Source of the DNA: Oscheius dolichura
Taxonomy: Eukaryota > Nematoda > Chromadorea > Rhabditida > Rhabditidae
DNA: 64,000 bases
Direction of reading: 5' to 3'
Assembly: GCA_932521035.1 (NCBI GenBank)
Contig: OW051497.1
Location: 2,542,001-2,606,000 of the forward strand
Part shown: positions 1-12,075 of the stretch, in pieces
Layout: every line of letters begins with the position of its first letter
How positions within the stretch are numbered: position 1 is the stretch's first letter
The notes under the pieces: generated by a model
The model's input: only the letters and a program-made list of their open reading frames with translations
Told to the model about the DNA's origin: nothing
Databases searched by the model: none
Position numbers and translations under genes: made by a program

Positions 1-2896
1 ATCTATGCTACTTTCTTCAAAGTCAACTATTCTCCAGTCGTCGTTTTTCTGGCAGTAGTATTAGCATATACAATATGGCGCGGTTGGGCTTATGCAAGAG
101 CATCTGTCAATGCATTTCACGAGGTTGATTTTTTTTAATCTTTGCGTTAAATATCCAGTTACAGGTCAATCGCGATCAAGCTGTATCCCTACCATTCCTC
201 GGCTAATCGGATCTTCTTACAAGAATTGATTCTCATTGACGAAGATCTCTAAAGAAGCCATCTCTCTGTGAATGATGCTTTATTTTTGTTTATTTGTTGT
301 CTATTTCAACAAATAAGCTGTTTCAGTATAATTTCGGTGCAGCGTCTATAATCATTGTCGCGCACAAATCAAGTGAATGAAGCATTCGATGCATATTGAT
401 TTGTACCTCTTATCAACTGCCTGCCATTGCAACCAATGATCCTCTTCTCGGTCACTCACCATCATTAAAAATTGTTTCAGACGTTTTCCTTCTAGACTAA
501 TACTTTAGGTAATTGTTTTCAATGAAAACGCTGCAAATCGAAACAGTTTCTATTTTTTTAACTAGTATATGCTCGAAAGGTGTACAAAATAAGATTGCAT
601 GGTAATTAGAATAAAAGTAAAAAGTTTCGACCCCGGCGGGATTCGAACCTGCAATCTTCGGATCCGAAGTTCGTTAGATCACGAGGCCACGATTTCTATC
701 AATGTAGATCCTCTTTACAAGCACCCTTACCCATATTGGGACGGGATAATGAGACGACTTGCTAAACTCACAGAATTCAACAGAGAAAAACGGTATTGAC
801 CTTTAGTTTACTATGGCCCCTTTTTGGACTGCTCAGGCTTCAAACGTGAGACAAAAAAGTGCCCTTCTCATTTGTATAAGAGGCAAAACGTTTCGACCAC
901 GGTAGGTTTTATTCCAATTCGGTGATGACAATCTCTTCTTATATTATCGGGAATACAGTCTACAAATGAACTACGCTGTCTAAACAGAGAGCACTGGGCT
1001 ACTTCAGCAGGGGCATTTACCTCCATACTCCATCATTCATCTCCTGCTTTCCAGAGCCTTTCTGAACTTGTTGACGGTCCGTGTGTTTAGTTCTCCGCTC
1101 GAAGAATAGTTACAAACGAACGACACCATTAGATATTGCTTGTAAATGGCTGATTCAATTGTTCTCTAAACGCATACCGGTATACGTGGAATTGAAATTA
1201 GGGGTTTGTTTCTTAACTGGAAGCCGATACACGCCCTTTCAATCAGCTGTTCTGTCTGCTCCTTCACACAAATTCCCCAGTTATCGGGACTGCTCCCGCC
1301 TATCTTGCTTATCCAAAATTGGGTGTGACCCGATTGCTCACTGTATCCTGTTTTGGCATTGCCCCCGTTGCTCCTCCGGGGAAGTTATTAGTCAGAGGCG
1401 CCAGAGCTGAATTATTGTCTTGAAGAGGTCGAGGGAAGGCGATTGGCAGGTCGTGTTTGCCAACTATGAGCGTCTCTTCTCGAAGTGACGACAATTTTGT
1501 TTGCTTTCTAACGTAACTTTTAAACGGCTTAAACTGACCCGGACTTCAAAACGGGAAATCTGGGTTTACAAATTGATGCGATTAAAGAGAAGAGTTTGAT
1601 TAGGGAAGAACAATGGGAGCACAGGTTCATACTCCAAATAAATCCATCAGAAACTCGATTTGTACTATTTCAGGCCGTTTTTAATACACTTCGGCTGTTC
1701 TGTGTGGATTTCCGTTAGCCGAAGAGGCAATCTCCGCTGATTTTCTGACCTCTGTCAATACCCGATGCGTCATAGTCAGTTCTCAGTAACTCCCCTTCAC
1801 ACAAACCACAACCTCCACACATCCTTTCAATGGAATAATCATTGTGAGAGAGACAAAATCAACCGGAAGAAATTCCCGTTCTCACCCCCTTTCTTATTAC
1901 TGATGTTTTCTTCTTTCTTCTTTGCTGCTCCCACACAGTGATCACAGAACAAATAGACAAGAGCACAGTTGCAGTAAAAGTGGCAGCATTTCGTGACCTG
2001 TGCCTGACCTGGACACAGTTTGAATTCTTCGTCTTTTCCTTATGGGGGTCGCCCTCGTTTTTGTCAACTTTGTGACGCAGATGACATTGGCTTATGTGAT
2101 AGAGGGGGCCCCAGTGAGTAAGATAGGCTGCTCGTAGGCGTCCCACCTGTGCCGGGTTCCTGTTTTGCATAAGCCGCACGTTGGCCACTTCAGTTTCATG
2201 ACACGTCGAGGCATTCCCAACTTTGAGTCAGTCTTGTGTTGGCCCTCACTCCCTCTGCTCCGTTTCCATTTTCGGCCTCTTCTCCATTTTCCTTTGTCTG
2301 ATCTTCTTTATTTTATCATAAATCCCATTTATTTTCCCCTTCAAAAGGGCAGAAAAGCTGAAAAAACAGAATTAGTTCCTTGATAAGAATTGTAATCCCG
2401 CTAGTCTCTAACACAATCCGTCTGCCTTACTACTGTTCTTCCGAGCTTAAATAATATTTTCCTCGATTATATTAGGTTCTGCGGGGTTTCTTTCTTTTTA
2501 TAACTGATCTCTAGGCTAATTTCAGCTTTTCCGAATAATCGCTTTTATAAAATGAAGCAAACAAAGAAAAATGAAATAATACGGAGTAGATCAGTTTATT
2601 TTGTTTTTTTTCTCCTCCAAATATGCGAGTTATGTGTGCTCATGGCTTCTTTGTGAGTCAGAGATTCTAATCAGTCATGATTATTTACCATAGCATTCAT
2701 TGATACTCGTAACTTGGCCCGGAGCAGTCAGCCCTCCCCAAAGTGTCGTTCTCCTTTTCCACCGCGTTCCATTCTCTTCTCCCCGCTAAGATCCATAACT
2801 CTCAATGTTTGTTCACTTTCAGGCAAACCTGGTCTACGTTTCTGTAGACTGATATTAGCAGTGATAGATAAGCATCGCGTGGAGTCGGCTGCGAGA
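1..2896. other. non-coding left flank
   Basis: I see no convincing exon chain here. Short open frames exist on both strands, for example around 1081-1410 and 1859-2188, but they lack a start context, splice partners or a recognisable domain. The only structured item is the tRNA-like sequence near 632-702. The last part, around 2700-2896, is probably promoter and 5' UTR of the Ig-EGF gene that begins at 2897. Confidence 0.6.
632..702 (-). pseudogene. degenerate tRNA-Arg(TCG)-like sequence
   Basis: On the minus strand a T-arm-like stretch (GGTTCGAATCCCGCC) follows an anticodon-loop-like CTTCGGA and a GGGGTCG acceptor-like 3' end, which matches the layout of eukaryotic tRNA-Arg with anticodon TCG. 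The D arm cannot form, the anticodon stem has mismatches, and the 5' acceptor strand pairs only in part. It is therefore more likely a decayed tRNA or the head of a tRNA-derived SINE than a working tRNA. A related B-box-like piece lies at about 59868-59922. Confidence 0.5.
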
Positions 2897-4723
2897 ATGT
2901 CCAAACCGCTGTTGCTGGCCTTCTTTCTCAGTTTCTCTACAGCTGCCTATTCTGAATTTGTTCTTCGACCAAAAGGTAAAATATTTACTCCCTGACTCAT
3001 TTTTTCAATGCCTGTTCCTTCCGTTATCTTATTAAATGACCTGTTTAGATCCTCCTACAAGCATTGAGACATTGAAACAGTCACCCGGGACCGAATTAAT
3101 TTTAAGATGTGCTTCCAGTGGTCCTAGGAACCAGACATGGCTGTTCAGGGGCAGTTTTTTGGACGATGCTCATGGAACCGTCAAAATGGAAGAGTATGTT
3201 GTCGTTTCCAATTACTAACTATTGGAATATTTACAATGAAATACGAGACGGAATTTTCAGAACGGACTCCATTTTGAATATAGCCTCATTTAACCCTGAT
3301 GTACATGCCGGAGCCTACGAATGCTACGAAGTGAGTTCAACATTTGCGTCATTTGAGACATTCCCTTCTCATTCCTTTTTTGATCTCTATATGGACTTGA
3401 ATAGAACAATTAGGTAGCCCCAGGATACTTTCCTCCCATAGACTGCAAAAGAACTGAGAATGTCCTTCTCGCGCAGTAAGAAGCTTCTATTTTGATCCAT
3501 TTAGTTGGTCCACCAACTATTTACCCGCAAACAATTGCCCCTTTAGTTCTCATTTCCATTTTCCTTACTCGTGACGTTAAAGTTCTTCTGCCATTGGAAC
3601 TTGAGACCATTATCTTATCACCTCGTAATCAAACTTGTCATTGATTGGAGTAAGGATTCGTTTCAGTTGCTTTAAAAAAATGGGAGATAAGACGTCACTT
3701 AACATTTTTCTTACAAGTATGCCTCCGGCCGTCTTCGACGGCGTTGAGGTTTTAACCGTTAAAACAACTCGATCGAAAAACAATCGGTAGCGCCGGCTCC
3801 CCCTTCCCAAAGAGCTGTTCTAGTTATTTTCTTGTCAAATAAGCTTTGACAGTTGGATAAGGTCAGACGGTCGAAACTTTCTGCTTCTCTCTCATTTGAC
3901 CGGTCAATCCGTACAGAAGACAGGTCATACAGACAGACAGACAGACACACAGACATCTGCCCATTATTAGGGTAGGATGCGAACAATATCCCAAACGTTA
4001 GCATCCGATAGGATATTCCCACCCTTCCCTTTATGCTGCCCAGCTGGTTAAACTTTCCCTGTAGAGGGATTGCACAACGCGATGCAAGACGGCGTAAAAG
4101 TCCCTTTCAAAGAAGTCTTGTTTAGCGTGGGTGGTGATAATGAAGGGGGCAAACAACTTCCTGAGAACGTAACGATTTCTTGATAAAAAAACGTTTGTAG
4201 GGTCAACTGTCGGCTCAGGTGAGAGTCGAAAGTGATGTCGATCCGCCGCTTCCGGCCAACTTCCGCCCATGTGAAGGAGAGGAGAAGAGTTATTGCTACA
4301 GAGGAACGTGCGGAGTCGATCCTAACAACAAAATCGTTTGCAAGTGAGTACAGACCTTTAAGGAGTGTTCTATTTCGGGCTTTTAGATGTTTCCCTCCGT
4401 GGGCCGGAACACGTTGTGACGCACCCGAAGGCAGGCTACAAAAGTTTGACAGGAACACTGACTGTTTGATATGTAGGCTTGTCCCTTTGACTCTTATTCT
4501 CCCAGATTCAGGGATCATTGTCGGCGGAGTCATCGCAGGATGTCTGCTTGTTATTACCATCGTCTGGGCAACTTACTTCTTCTGTCCGGTTAGACAGTGC
4601 AAACGGAAAGACGAAAATTTGGAACGGTAAGGAGCTTTCATAAGGTACACTCAACACTTTTATTGTAGGGGTACGTCATTGCTGGAAAGGGAAGCCGAAC
4701 CCAAAGCCGAAGACGAACTCTAG
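2897..4723 (+). CDS. Ig-EGF single-pass membrane protein (IGEG / neuregulin-like architecture)
   Basis: Exons read as 2897-2975, 3049-3193, 3261-3330, 4201-4343, 4387-4626 (a 33-nt in-frame intron may lie inside) and 4669-4723. The sum is a whole number of codons, giving about 232-243 residues. Order seen: a signal peptide (MSKPLLLAFFLSFSTAAYS), one Ig domain (Cys in LILRCAS, Trp in TWLFRG, then AGAYECYE), one EGF-like domain with six cysteines from RPCEGEEKSYC through CFPPWAGTRCD, a transmembrane helix (IIVGGVIAGCLLVITIVWAT), and a short charged tail. Ig+EGF+TM is the layout of neuregulins and of the nematode IGEG proteins, so a surface ligand or adhesion role is inferred, not shown. The third intron, 3331-4200, is unusually long and holds a CAGA microsatellite. 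Exon 1 begins at the first ATG that gives a signal peptide. Confidence 0.78.
3929..3956. repeat. CAGA/CACA microsatellite
   Basis: Short run of AGAC units followed by ACAC, within the long third intron of the Ig-EGF gene. Confidence 0.8.
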
Positions 4724-5761
4724 AACTCTTTGACAGTGACCAAATCTCCCCTATAGATGATCTCACAAGGAATTGCGTTTACAAGTTCTGAACTCCTAGC
4801 GTTTCTGCATAATTTATACGTCTCTGTTTGTAATATTTGCCAACTATTCGTTGAACTCTGGTCTATTTATTTATTGTATGTATAGTATGAAAACATAAAC
4901 GTTGAAATCAACCAAGTTTGACCAAAAAGTTGGAATTTCCTCAACGTGAGGTAGAATGAGATACCGTTGTGTAGCGTGTCGTCTGAGGAACACTGTAGCG
5001 CAACTCAAATTTTCGAACTAATCGAGCTCACAATGTATACGCGAGAGAAGGTCCGTAAATCAAGACGGATTAATTCGGTCTGTCGAAAAGACTTGACTGA
5101 ATCTTTATTTTCATTCAATCTTCTCCCTGCGGCCGGCTAGGTAGGTCGGTTTTTATTTTTTCTGGTGCTTCATATCATCTTTCGGCTGAAGCACACGGAA
5201 ATAGAAGAGAGAGCATCGTCGCGATGAGGAAAGGAATTTGAGGAAGGGCGCCATGATAAAATGAAGAAGAATGAAAACACCACAAGGCAGCGAGACCAAC
5301 AGGGAAACTGAAGAAACGTGATCAATACAAGCGGATAAAGAAAACGGATCGCAACAGAACTACCCCAAGATGGATTGAAGAATAGGAATAACCCCAAGTG
5401 AAGGACTGCAAATAATTCAAGGGCCCGAATACACCAGAAGACAACACGACTAGAAGGGAAATGATACGGTCCGATGACGAAGAGACTCCAAGAAGAATAG
5501 AAGGATCTGTACCAAAGAACGCCGTGTCTCCACAAAAGCCAGCTCCAGTCCAATTGGAACTGATCTGTGTTGCCGTATCCTGCAAACGGTACCAATGAAA
5601 CCAATATCCCCCAAGCTATTTTTCTCTCGTTCAAATTGTCTAGTGGATAAAAGCTCAAGACGTCATCATTGTCGAAATGAAGTGGAACACGGTGAACTGT
5701 TTTGTATCCGTTCATCTTGAGAAATATAAAAGTCGGCCAATGGGAACTGTAAGCACTCAAA
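4724..5761. other. intergenic; promoter side of protease gene
   Basis: This holds the 3' flank of the Ig-EGF gene and the 5' flank of the protease. From about 5170 the plus strand is strongly purine-rich, so the minus strand appears open for about 590 nt in one frame and about 260 nt in another. That frame overlap and the lack of a domain argue against a gene there. I see no other feature. Confidence 0.5.
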
Positions 5762-7198
5762 ATGAAAGCTGTAGCTGCTCTTCTCTTGGCACTAGCGACT
5801 GTTCACGCCCAAGACGCTACCTCCGATGGACAGGAAGCAACCTCCCATGGTTATGGAACCGACGACTATGGAAGAACGACAACCTACGACCTCCCAGAAT
5901 CTACCTCCGAATCGGTAAAAGGCAACCTATTGTAAGTAACGCAAGTTTTCAGAGTATCTACGACCTATGCGCCCAATGGTTCGACCGAAGCTATCGAATC
6001 CCTTCAAATATTGAAAGCTACCGTCAACGATATGAGGATTATTTGAAAAAGTGAAGCTAGCCATCTGGTTTATCATATTTTCAGATTCCGCAAGTCCTAT
6101 TCCACTGATGAGAAGGAGTGCCGCCTTTGTGTCTATGCTCGGAATCTTGTACGCATGGAGAATAGAAGAAGAAGACATTCGAATGCCGTGTTTGGTGAGA
6201 ACAAATTCACCGATTGGACCCGCGAGGAAAAGAAAAAGGTGTGTCTGCTATAACTCCTTGTTCTAAGGTTTCTTTGGCTTTCAGTTATTTAACGGAGGAC
6301 GGAAAAACCAGGGCGGAAGAACGACGGCTTCTCCTCGTCTTAGATCAACAGCCGCTCGTGAATATAAGGCCCCAACCCAAGTGGACTGGGTCGCCGCCGG
6401 GAAAGTGAATCCACCTAAGGACCAGGGTAACTGTGGCTCCTGCTGGGCCTTCTCCACAGTTGCTGCCGTTGAATCCGCGTACATGATTAAAAACAACGTC
6501 ACCGTTTCCCTTTCCGAACAGCAGTTGACAGACTGTGACCGTGACTGGGACGCCGGCTGCAATGGAGGAAATTCTTGGGTCGCTATGGGGTGAGAAGAAT
6601 ACAAACAATTGTTAATTTCCGACTTAGATACGTCATCGACAATGGACTCTCCTCCGAAGCTGACTATCCATATAACGCCAAAGACAATGAACAATGCCAA
6701 GTTGTCAATGATGTTCGTCTTACCTCTAAGAAGCATAGAAGATTTGTTTCAGAATAAGATTTTCATTAGCGACCGTCAGATCTTGCCTGCCAATGCCAAG
6801 ACGCAGCAACAGTGGATTGCTCAGCATGGCCCAGTATCCATTGGTAAGCGATGGTTTTGGCAAATAATCTTCCGATTTAGCCATAAGTCCCGTTCCCGAA
6901 GCTTTGATGGATCTGTTCTCTTTCTATGGAAGTGACGTTGCCAGTGTCTTTGTTCCTGCAGGAAACTGTACTGAGGTGAGGACTGCACTCAGACTTGAAC
7001 AACTTTCCCTTGCAGGAAGTTCTAGATGGAGGGCACGCCATGACAGCTGTTGGTTACGGTACGGAAGATGGAGTTGACTATTGGCTCATCAAGAATTCTT
7101 GGGGAAGCAACTGGGGAGACAACGGCTATGTCAAGTTCGTAAGAGGAATCAACGCCTGTGGAATCGAAAGCGAAATGGTGGCTCCGATCATTAACTGA
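5762..7198 (+). CDS. secreted cathepsin L-like cysteine protease (C1A)
   Basis: Exons 5762-5914, 5953-6050, 6085-6238, 6285-6589, 6628-6712, 6753-6843, 6881-6975 and 7016-7198 sum to 387 codons plus stop. The protein has a signal peptide ([16 protein letters not shown]), a Ser/Thr-rich spacer, an I29 inhibitor prodomain ([12 protein letters not shown]... [10 protein letters not shown]), then the mature C1A domain. Catalytic parts seen: Gln and Cys in [11 protein letters not shown], His in [12 protein letters not shown], Asn in [14 protein letters not shown]. Such enzymes are made as zymogens and act in lysosomes, gut lumen or outside the cell. Length fits the family. The intron at 6713-6752 has a weak donor (GTTCGT); without it the frame is broken, so it is either a relaxed splice site or a lesion. 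A poly-A signal AATAAA sits at 7223-7228. Which cathepsin subtype it is cannot be settled here. Confidence 0.92.
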
Positions 7199-7548
7199 AA
7201 CAGCTGAAATGGCTCCGAACGGAATAAAAATGTTTTGAACAGTGTGGGATTTACTAACCTTGCTCTTTGAGTCGTCAGCCCGGCGTAGATCCCTTTCTGC
7301 TCTAAGGTTATAGGTTCTATTTAATATGTAGGGGATCGTAGTTTTTGCAACTGGATTGGTCAATCAGAGGAACAATGTCGAAAGAATAGATTTCGACTGG
7401 ACTTGGTGGACTATGTGCTGAACAACCTGGGGGAGCTAAAAGAGGAATAAGCGGAAGGAGAAGAAAGACAGTAAAATCCTCTGCTTCATTTACTACTGTT
7501 TACTTTAAGATTATATCAAACTCGTGAAGATAAAACAAAAAAAAACAT
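7199..7548. other. convergent intergenic spacer
   Basis: Holds the poly-A signal of the protease (7223-7228) and the 3' end region of the minus-strand F-box-like gene that stops at 7549. Nothing else seen. Confidence 0.6.
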
Positions 7549-9312
7549 TCAAACATATTTCTTCATTATACTTAGATAGGAATAGGCGTGGTCGACCAGC
7601 TGCATCAAACGTTCCTTGATCAGGTCAAAGTCATCTTGATTCATCCGAATGAAGTCGAACAGTCCTGACAGGTCGTAGGGAATCCTGTCTCCTAGATAGT
7701 ACGTGACCCACTTTGTCACAAACTCCCCTATGTTGCTTCTCGAAATTCTCTCAATTGCCCAAATAGCCTAAACAACATATGAAATTATCTTCTCATACAG
7801 GTGAGCCTTACCGTTTGTATGGGGCGATGCAGAGTCAAATAGTCGTTAGGCGTCTCAAAGATGAAATTGAACCTGGCTTCAAACGATTCCGTCTGAATTT
7901 AAAATAAGCTGGGCACCGTATTGTTGAGTGAGAACTTCTTTTTCATAGAAGTTCGGGGTACAGCACACCGACAACGCCACGCGTAATATAACTTACGTGC
8001 TTCCTGATGTCGAATCGCCACTTTTGTAGTTCCAGTTCTTCTACCTCGGTCTTTGTTGCGAAACAAGTAGCAAACGGAAATTCCAAATATCGCAACGCCA
8101 TTTGGGGAGGAGCTGTCATCATTTTCTGAAAGGAAGGATCTTGCTACTCGCTCGATGCTCAGCTAACCTTGATAATCGGAGTTAAAGAATGGCGTCTGTG
8201 CTGCCCGTGGTGCTGTAGACAGAGAGATTCAAATCGAGAAAAGATGTCAAGGTAATTGGAAGGACAGTCGTAACACTCGCTGGGAAATTCAGGGCAATGC
8301 GCTATAGAAAGGCTTTTACACCCCTGAAAATCGACCATATTTTGAAACGTCAAGTTGTTTTAAATAGAAACCTACCAGGTCCGCTAATTGTGACATATGA
8401 TCCAGAGTAAAGTCGTAGCCCGATGATGGGCAGCTCAGAGACAAGGCCGTAGCACCGCAGGCGGTGTACAGTGGAACCAAATTGATTGACGAACGAATAC
8501 TGGATACGACATTGAAGTAACGGCACCGTATATTGTTCTCTTGCATAAATTGAGTGAAGTCTGATTCCATTGGATGTCTTATGAAGTAACAGCTCTAAAA
8601 AGGGAGTCAATCGTTTCGCGTCAGATAAAAGGACTCTATTGTAATTTAGAGTCGAATGGGAGGGTAACGGTCCAATGACTCCGTCGTTTCTAACTTTCCT
8701 GTGTTAAAAAGAGGGAATAGCGACTTGCCACGCATCATTCGAAATCTCTATGACTAGCTACTTCGGCGATACACAGGAAATAAGGAAACGCTACCGAAAA
8801 CGGTGTTCCCTATCTATTTTTCTCTGGGTAGGCCGAGGTTCGCCTCCTTGCCCCCTTATATTCCTATAGGACTCCCCTAAACCCCAATAGATCGGAAAAG
8901 TGAACAAACAATGTCGATTCTGTCAAAGAAGGCGCATTCTAAGCCACGGGGATGGTGCTTTACGTAAGGAGGAGGAGACTTCCTTCCATTGTTTAGTTTT
9001 TGGTCAATCAGTTCTATGTGTGTCGTGTAAGCCTTAAATATTATTATTTTAAAATGAAAAATAGCTACTTTCCGTCGGTGAATGTCCACTTTGAATGACC
9101 TGATATATCAAATTGGCTCCCCTAATCGAAAACTTGAAGCGGACAGCGTTCAAATGAATTAACTCGTCTATTTGACGACAGGTTTGACGCATACGAGCAG
9201 CTTCTCGAAATTTAATCTAAAGTTTTTCTTTATGGAAATAAAATAGGCTTACTTTTTGCAATATTTTCACGACAAGTTCACGAGGAAGCCGGCCTATAGT
9301 TATGGAAGACAT
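7549..9312 (-). CDS. F-box-like protein, nematode-type
   Basis: Reads leftward from ATG 9312. Exon 1 (9312-9253) encodes MSSITIGRLPRELVVKILQK, an F-box-like start (LP.E....IL); exon 2 from 9216 continues IKFREAARMRQTCRQIDELI. Further exons are clear near 8610-8380, 8330-8168, 8125-7998, 7892-7813 and 7769-7549, ending ...YSYLSIMKKYV. The joints between about 9070 and 8620 are uncertain. The fold and the phase-0 intron after residue 20 match the gene at 50706, so the two are paralogues. F-box proteins present substrates to SCF ubiquitin ligases through SKP1; large fast-evolving F-box families are common in nematodes. The substrate is unknown. The domain call rests on weak sequence likeness. 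Confidence 0.6.
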
Positions 9313-10005
9313 TGTACTGGGCTAAAACGAGAATGATTCTGTAAAATCTAATAATGAAAACTGTGGCGAAGAAAGCGACGTGGACAATTGGAACGCGATA
9401 CAAATTTGAATATTTTTTGGATCGAATTGCACCCTCCTCGATTTCGCGTTGGCGGTAGGCACGAAGGGCCGCGTTTCGATGCGCACCCTATCACCGGGCC
9501 AGAAAGACATTCTTCTAGGCTCTCAACTTCTCCAAGGCGCTTTGTTTGACAAGTACTCCGTACAAGGACCTCCAGGTCGGGGCTGAAGGCAGAGCCACTG
9601 CTGAGCCAGGTGTTTGAGATATATATGATTGCCGTCTGAGGGACGTTGAAATGCAGTACGACCGGCGACAGCCATTTTGGGTCGCTCTGCAGGATGGAAC
9701 TTCTCCCAAGTAAGAAACTGGGAGGGTCTTCCACGAGAAATTGTATGGCGGCGAAGTTCTCGCGGAGGCAATGCAGTTGATCTCTTATATTCCAAAGCCA
9801 TAAAGACTGAGAATTTTGTCTACGTGCCTTTTCCGCTTTTTAAAGCTTAAAATCCACATTAGAACGTTCATTTAGTTTATTTGTTAAAGCAAAGTGTCCA
9901 GTTCTAAGCGGTTAGTACATGTCTTTATTACTACGTCAATCGATCGGGCCAGGACCTGTGGCTTCCCTCCCACATGCTAATACGACGCGTCACCTTACAA
10001 TATCT
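9313..10005. other. intergenic, with an unplaced minus-strand open frame
   Basis: This is the head-to-head spacer between the F-box-like gene and TMEM129. Minus frames stay open at about 9801-9523 and 9734-9348 and overlap each other. One has an ATG at 9801 (start MALEYKRSTALPPREL), but I recognise no domain and see no clear splice chain. It may be a small gene or a chance frame in a GC-rich stretch. The shared promoters of the two flanking genes must lie here. Confidence 0.4.
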
Positions 10006-11712
10006 ATGCGATTAGGTATTTTACTAGTTCTCGGTGCCTTGGTAGCATTATCTGAAGCAGACGATCGCTACGTCTCTAGGCAAGAGTTTGATGTCATCCA
10101 AGGTAAGCCATTTCTCCTTAATTTTCTTAATAAGTTTTCTATTTAGAGCGAATCTTGCCAAATGGGGTTTGGGTTCTCTACTTGCTCTTTTACAGCTTTG
10201 GTGTCTTGCTCTTTACGTACCCACCGGACACGTTAGTAGGTAAAAACCTTTAATTTTCCATTTTTATAATTTAGATTTCATTTAATTTCAATTTAATATT
10301 TTCAGCTGCTGGAATAACAACTGAAAATATTTTTGCTGGCTATTTGGGAAATAAAGAAACAGATGTTCTTATTTATAACTGCAAGAGGGTCGTTTTGAAC
10401 CGAGGATTGTTAGCTTTTTATCCATTTTGTAAGTTTTACCATCCTTCTTTGAACTATTTCCTTGTTGCAGTATTCTTCGTGTTGCTGGAATTTTGCGAAG
10501 GGGCAGCTATCACTTTTACATTTGCTCCATCCCGAACTCTTCACTACATGGCCGATTTTAGCATGCCTCTTCTATTCTGTGAGTATTTTCCAGTTCAAGT
10601 TTTGAAGTTTTCTTGCAGTCGGGTTAACTTGGTTCTTTTGGCACCATCTGAACAACTACATTTATATCTATCCTCGAAATCTGGCATCTTCTAATTTACA
10701 AGAGCTGAACAGGCAAATTTCTACAGAAATCGCTAATGTTGAGACATTTCGCTATAGTATTTCCAGTAAGTACAAATTCCTCCTCTTAAATATTCTCATT
10801 TCCATCTATGACAAAGTTTTCTTTTCAGATTCAAGCTCGTTAATCCTGACGCCATCGTGGATCGTATATTCGTCTAAATTCGTTTTCCAAGTTATTCGTA
10901 TAGAAGAGGCTACATTTAGAATCATCAGTGCGGAGGAGCTTGTGGTACATTTGACAGACTCTTTACGCTACAATAAGTTTCAGTTGAACCCGCTTAACCC
11001 GGAAGGAGCTGTACAAATTATGACAATGTTAATAGAAGTACCTCCAGGCTCTGGAAAACCGATTAAAGTGACGTATGCAAATATATTTGGGAAAGTTACA
11101 ACCTGTTAACTTGAGGTTGCACAATGTCACGCTGCAAGACCTCATCAACACGGTTAATGTCCAGGTGGATATCCCTCCTCAGATTGTGCTGAAACTGTCT
11201 ACCTCGGACAGATTTGCAACGGTATGAACTGGAAAGCTCAGTATAACATTTATTTTTATTTTGCAGATATTTGCGGAGGAAGCTGCCAAGAATCCACCGT
11301 TCTACGTAGATTCCGCTGAAGTAGGACGAGATTTGTCGTTCATATAAGAAATTGTTCAGGAATTGGAGCCTTGCTTAGCCTGCGCAGAGAAGCCTGCCAA
11401 CTTAAAACTTCTGAAACGATGTGGAGACTTGGAAAACGAAGAAGAGTCGAACGCCTGTAGGGAATGTCGCTGCCGACCGATGTGGTAATCCCCTTTTTGT
11501 TTTTATTTTATTCTATTAATATTGTAGGTGCGTCCAATGTATGGGAAAAGTCTTCGCTGCCAAGCAGAATCAACGTGAAACGGCTCAGTGGATTGCTGGA
11601 AAAGCTCCATGCCCCACCTGCAGGTACGAAACAATTGCTCTTTTTTATGATAGCTTAATATTTTAGGGCGACGTTCTGTATTTTCGATGTTGCCTTGATT
11701 AGGGTCAGATAA
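10006..11712 (+). CDS. TMEM129: TMEM129 ER E3 ubiquitin ligase
   Basis: Eleven exons (10006-10102, 10147-10239, 10306-10428, 10471-10578, 10619-10765, 10829-11067, 11096-11221, 11267-11320, 11360-11484, 11528-11623, 11667-11712) sum to 417 codons plus stop. Family hallmarks: AAGITTENIFAGYLGNKE near the N-terminus (vertebrate AGLTVQNLLSGWLG), three hydrophobic helices, and a C-terminal atypical RING with CLAC, CRECRCRPMW, CVQCMGKVFAAKQ and CPTCRATFCIFDV. TMEM129 is an ER membrane ligase used in ERAD. Two oddities: exon 1 adds a signal-peptide-like segment (MRLGILLVLGALVALSEA) ahead of the usual first helix, and keeping frame near 11068-11095 needs a 28-nt intron with a poor acceptor (GGGAAAG), or else there is a one-base lesion there. 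Confidence 0.92.
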
Positions 11713-12075
11713 AGTATATTTACGGGTACCGGTCATCGTCTAGTTTGTACACAAAACATAATTTATTATGTACGGGAATATTACATAGATTCACATTATT
11801 GAACAAGAAATAAATGAGTATTATTCTATTATTTTTGGAGCAAATGAGATTTAAAGGTTTCTTTGGAGTTACTTCGTTTTTATAGGTTAATAATGAGGAA
11901 AAGGAAATTATAATATCCAAGATAAAATTTTTAAAAAAAACGGCTCGGGCACTATCTTTCTTGAGAAGGAAACATGAGCTGCAATTTCAAAAATACAGAA
12001 AATAACATGAATTCAAACACATTAGATTTCGGGACTATCACGTCAATTCTTTAGAAATACAACAAAAATTTCACA
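11713..12075. other. AT-rich convergent spacer
   Basis: Between the 3' ends of TMEM129 and the minus-strand NYN gene. AT-rich, with short A and T runs and no open frame of interest. Confidence 0.6.

Noticed and set aside
1081-1494. Overlapping open frames on both strands near 1081-1494
   Set aside because: The plus frame starts with GTG, neither has a domain, and no exon partners are present.
3420-4130. Extra Ig-like exons inside the third intron of the Ig-EGF gene
   Set aside because: Several frames look Ig-like in short pieces, but the one Ig domain is already complete in exons 2-3 and exon 3 joins the EGF exon at 4201 in perfect phase.
4031-4560. Minus-strand open frames of 79 and 170 codons
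   Set aside because: They are shadows of the EGF and membrane exons on the plus strand.
5170-5760. 196-codon minus-strand open frame with hydrophobic stretches
   Set aside because: It has no ATG until 5715, overlaps another open minus frame, and follows from purine-rich sequence on the plus strand directly upstream of the protease gene.
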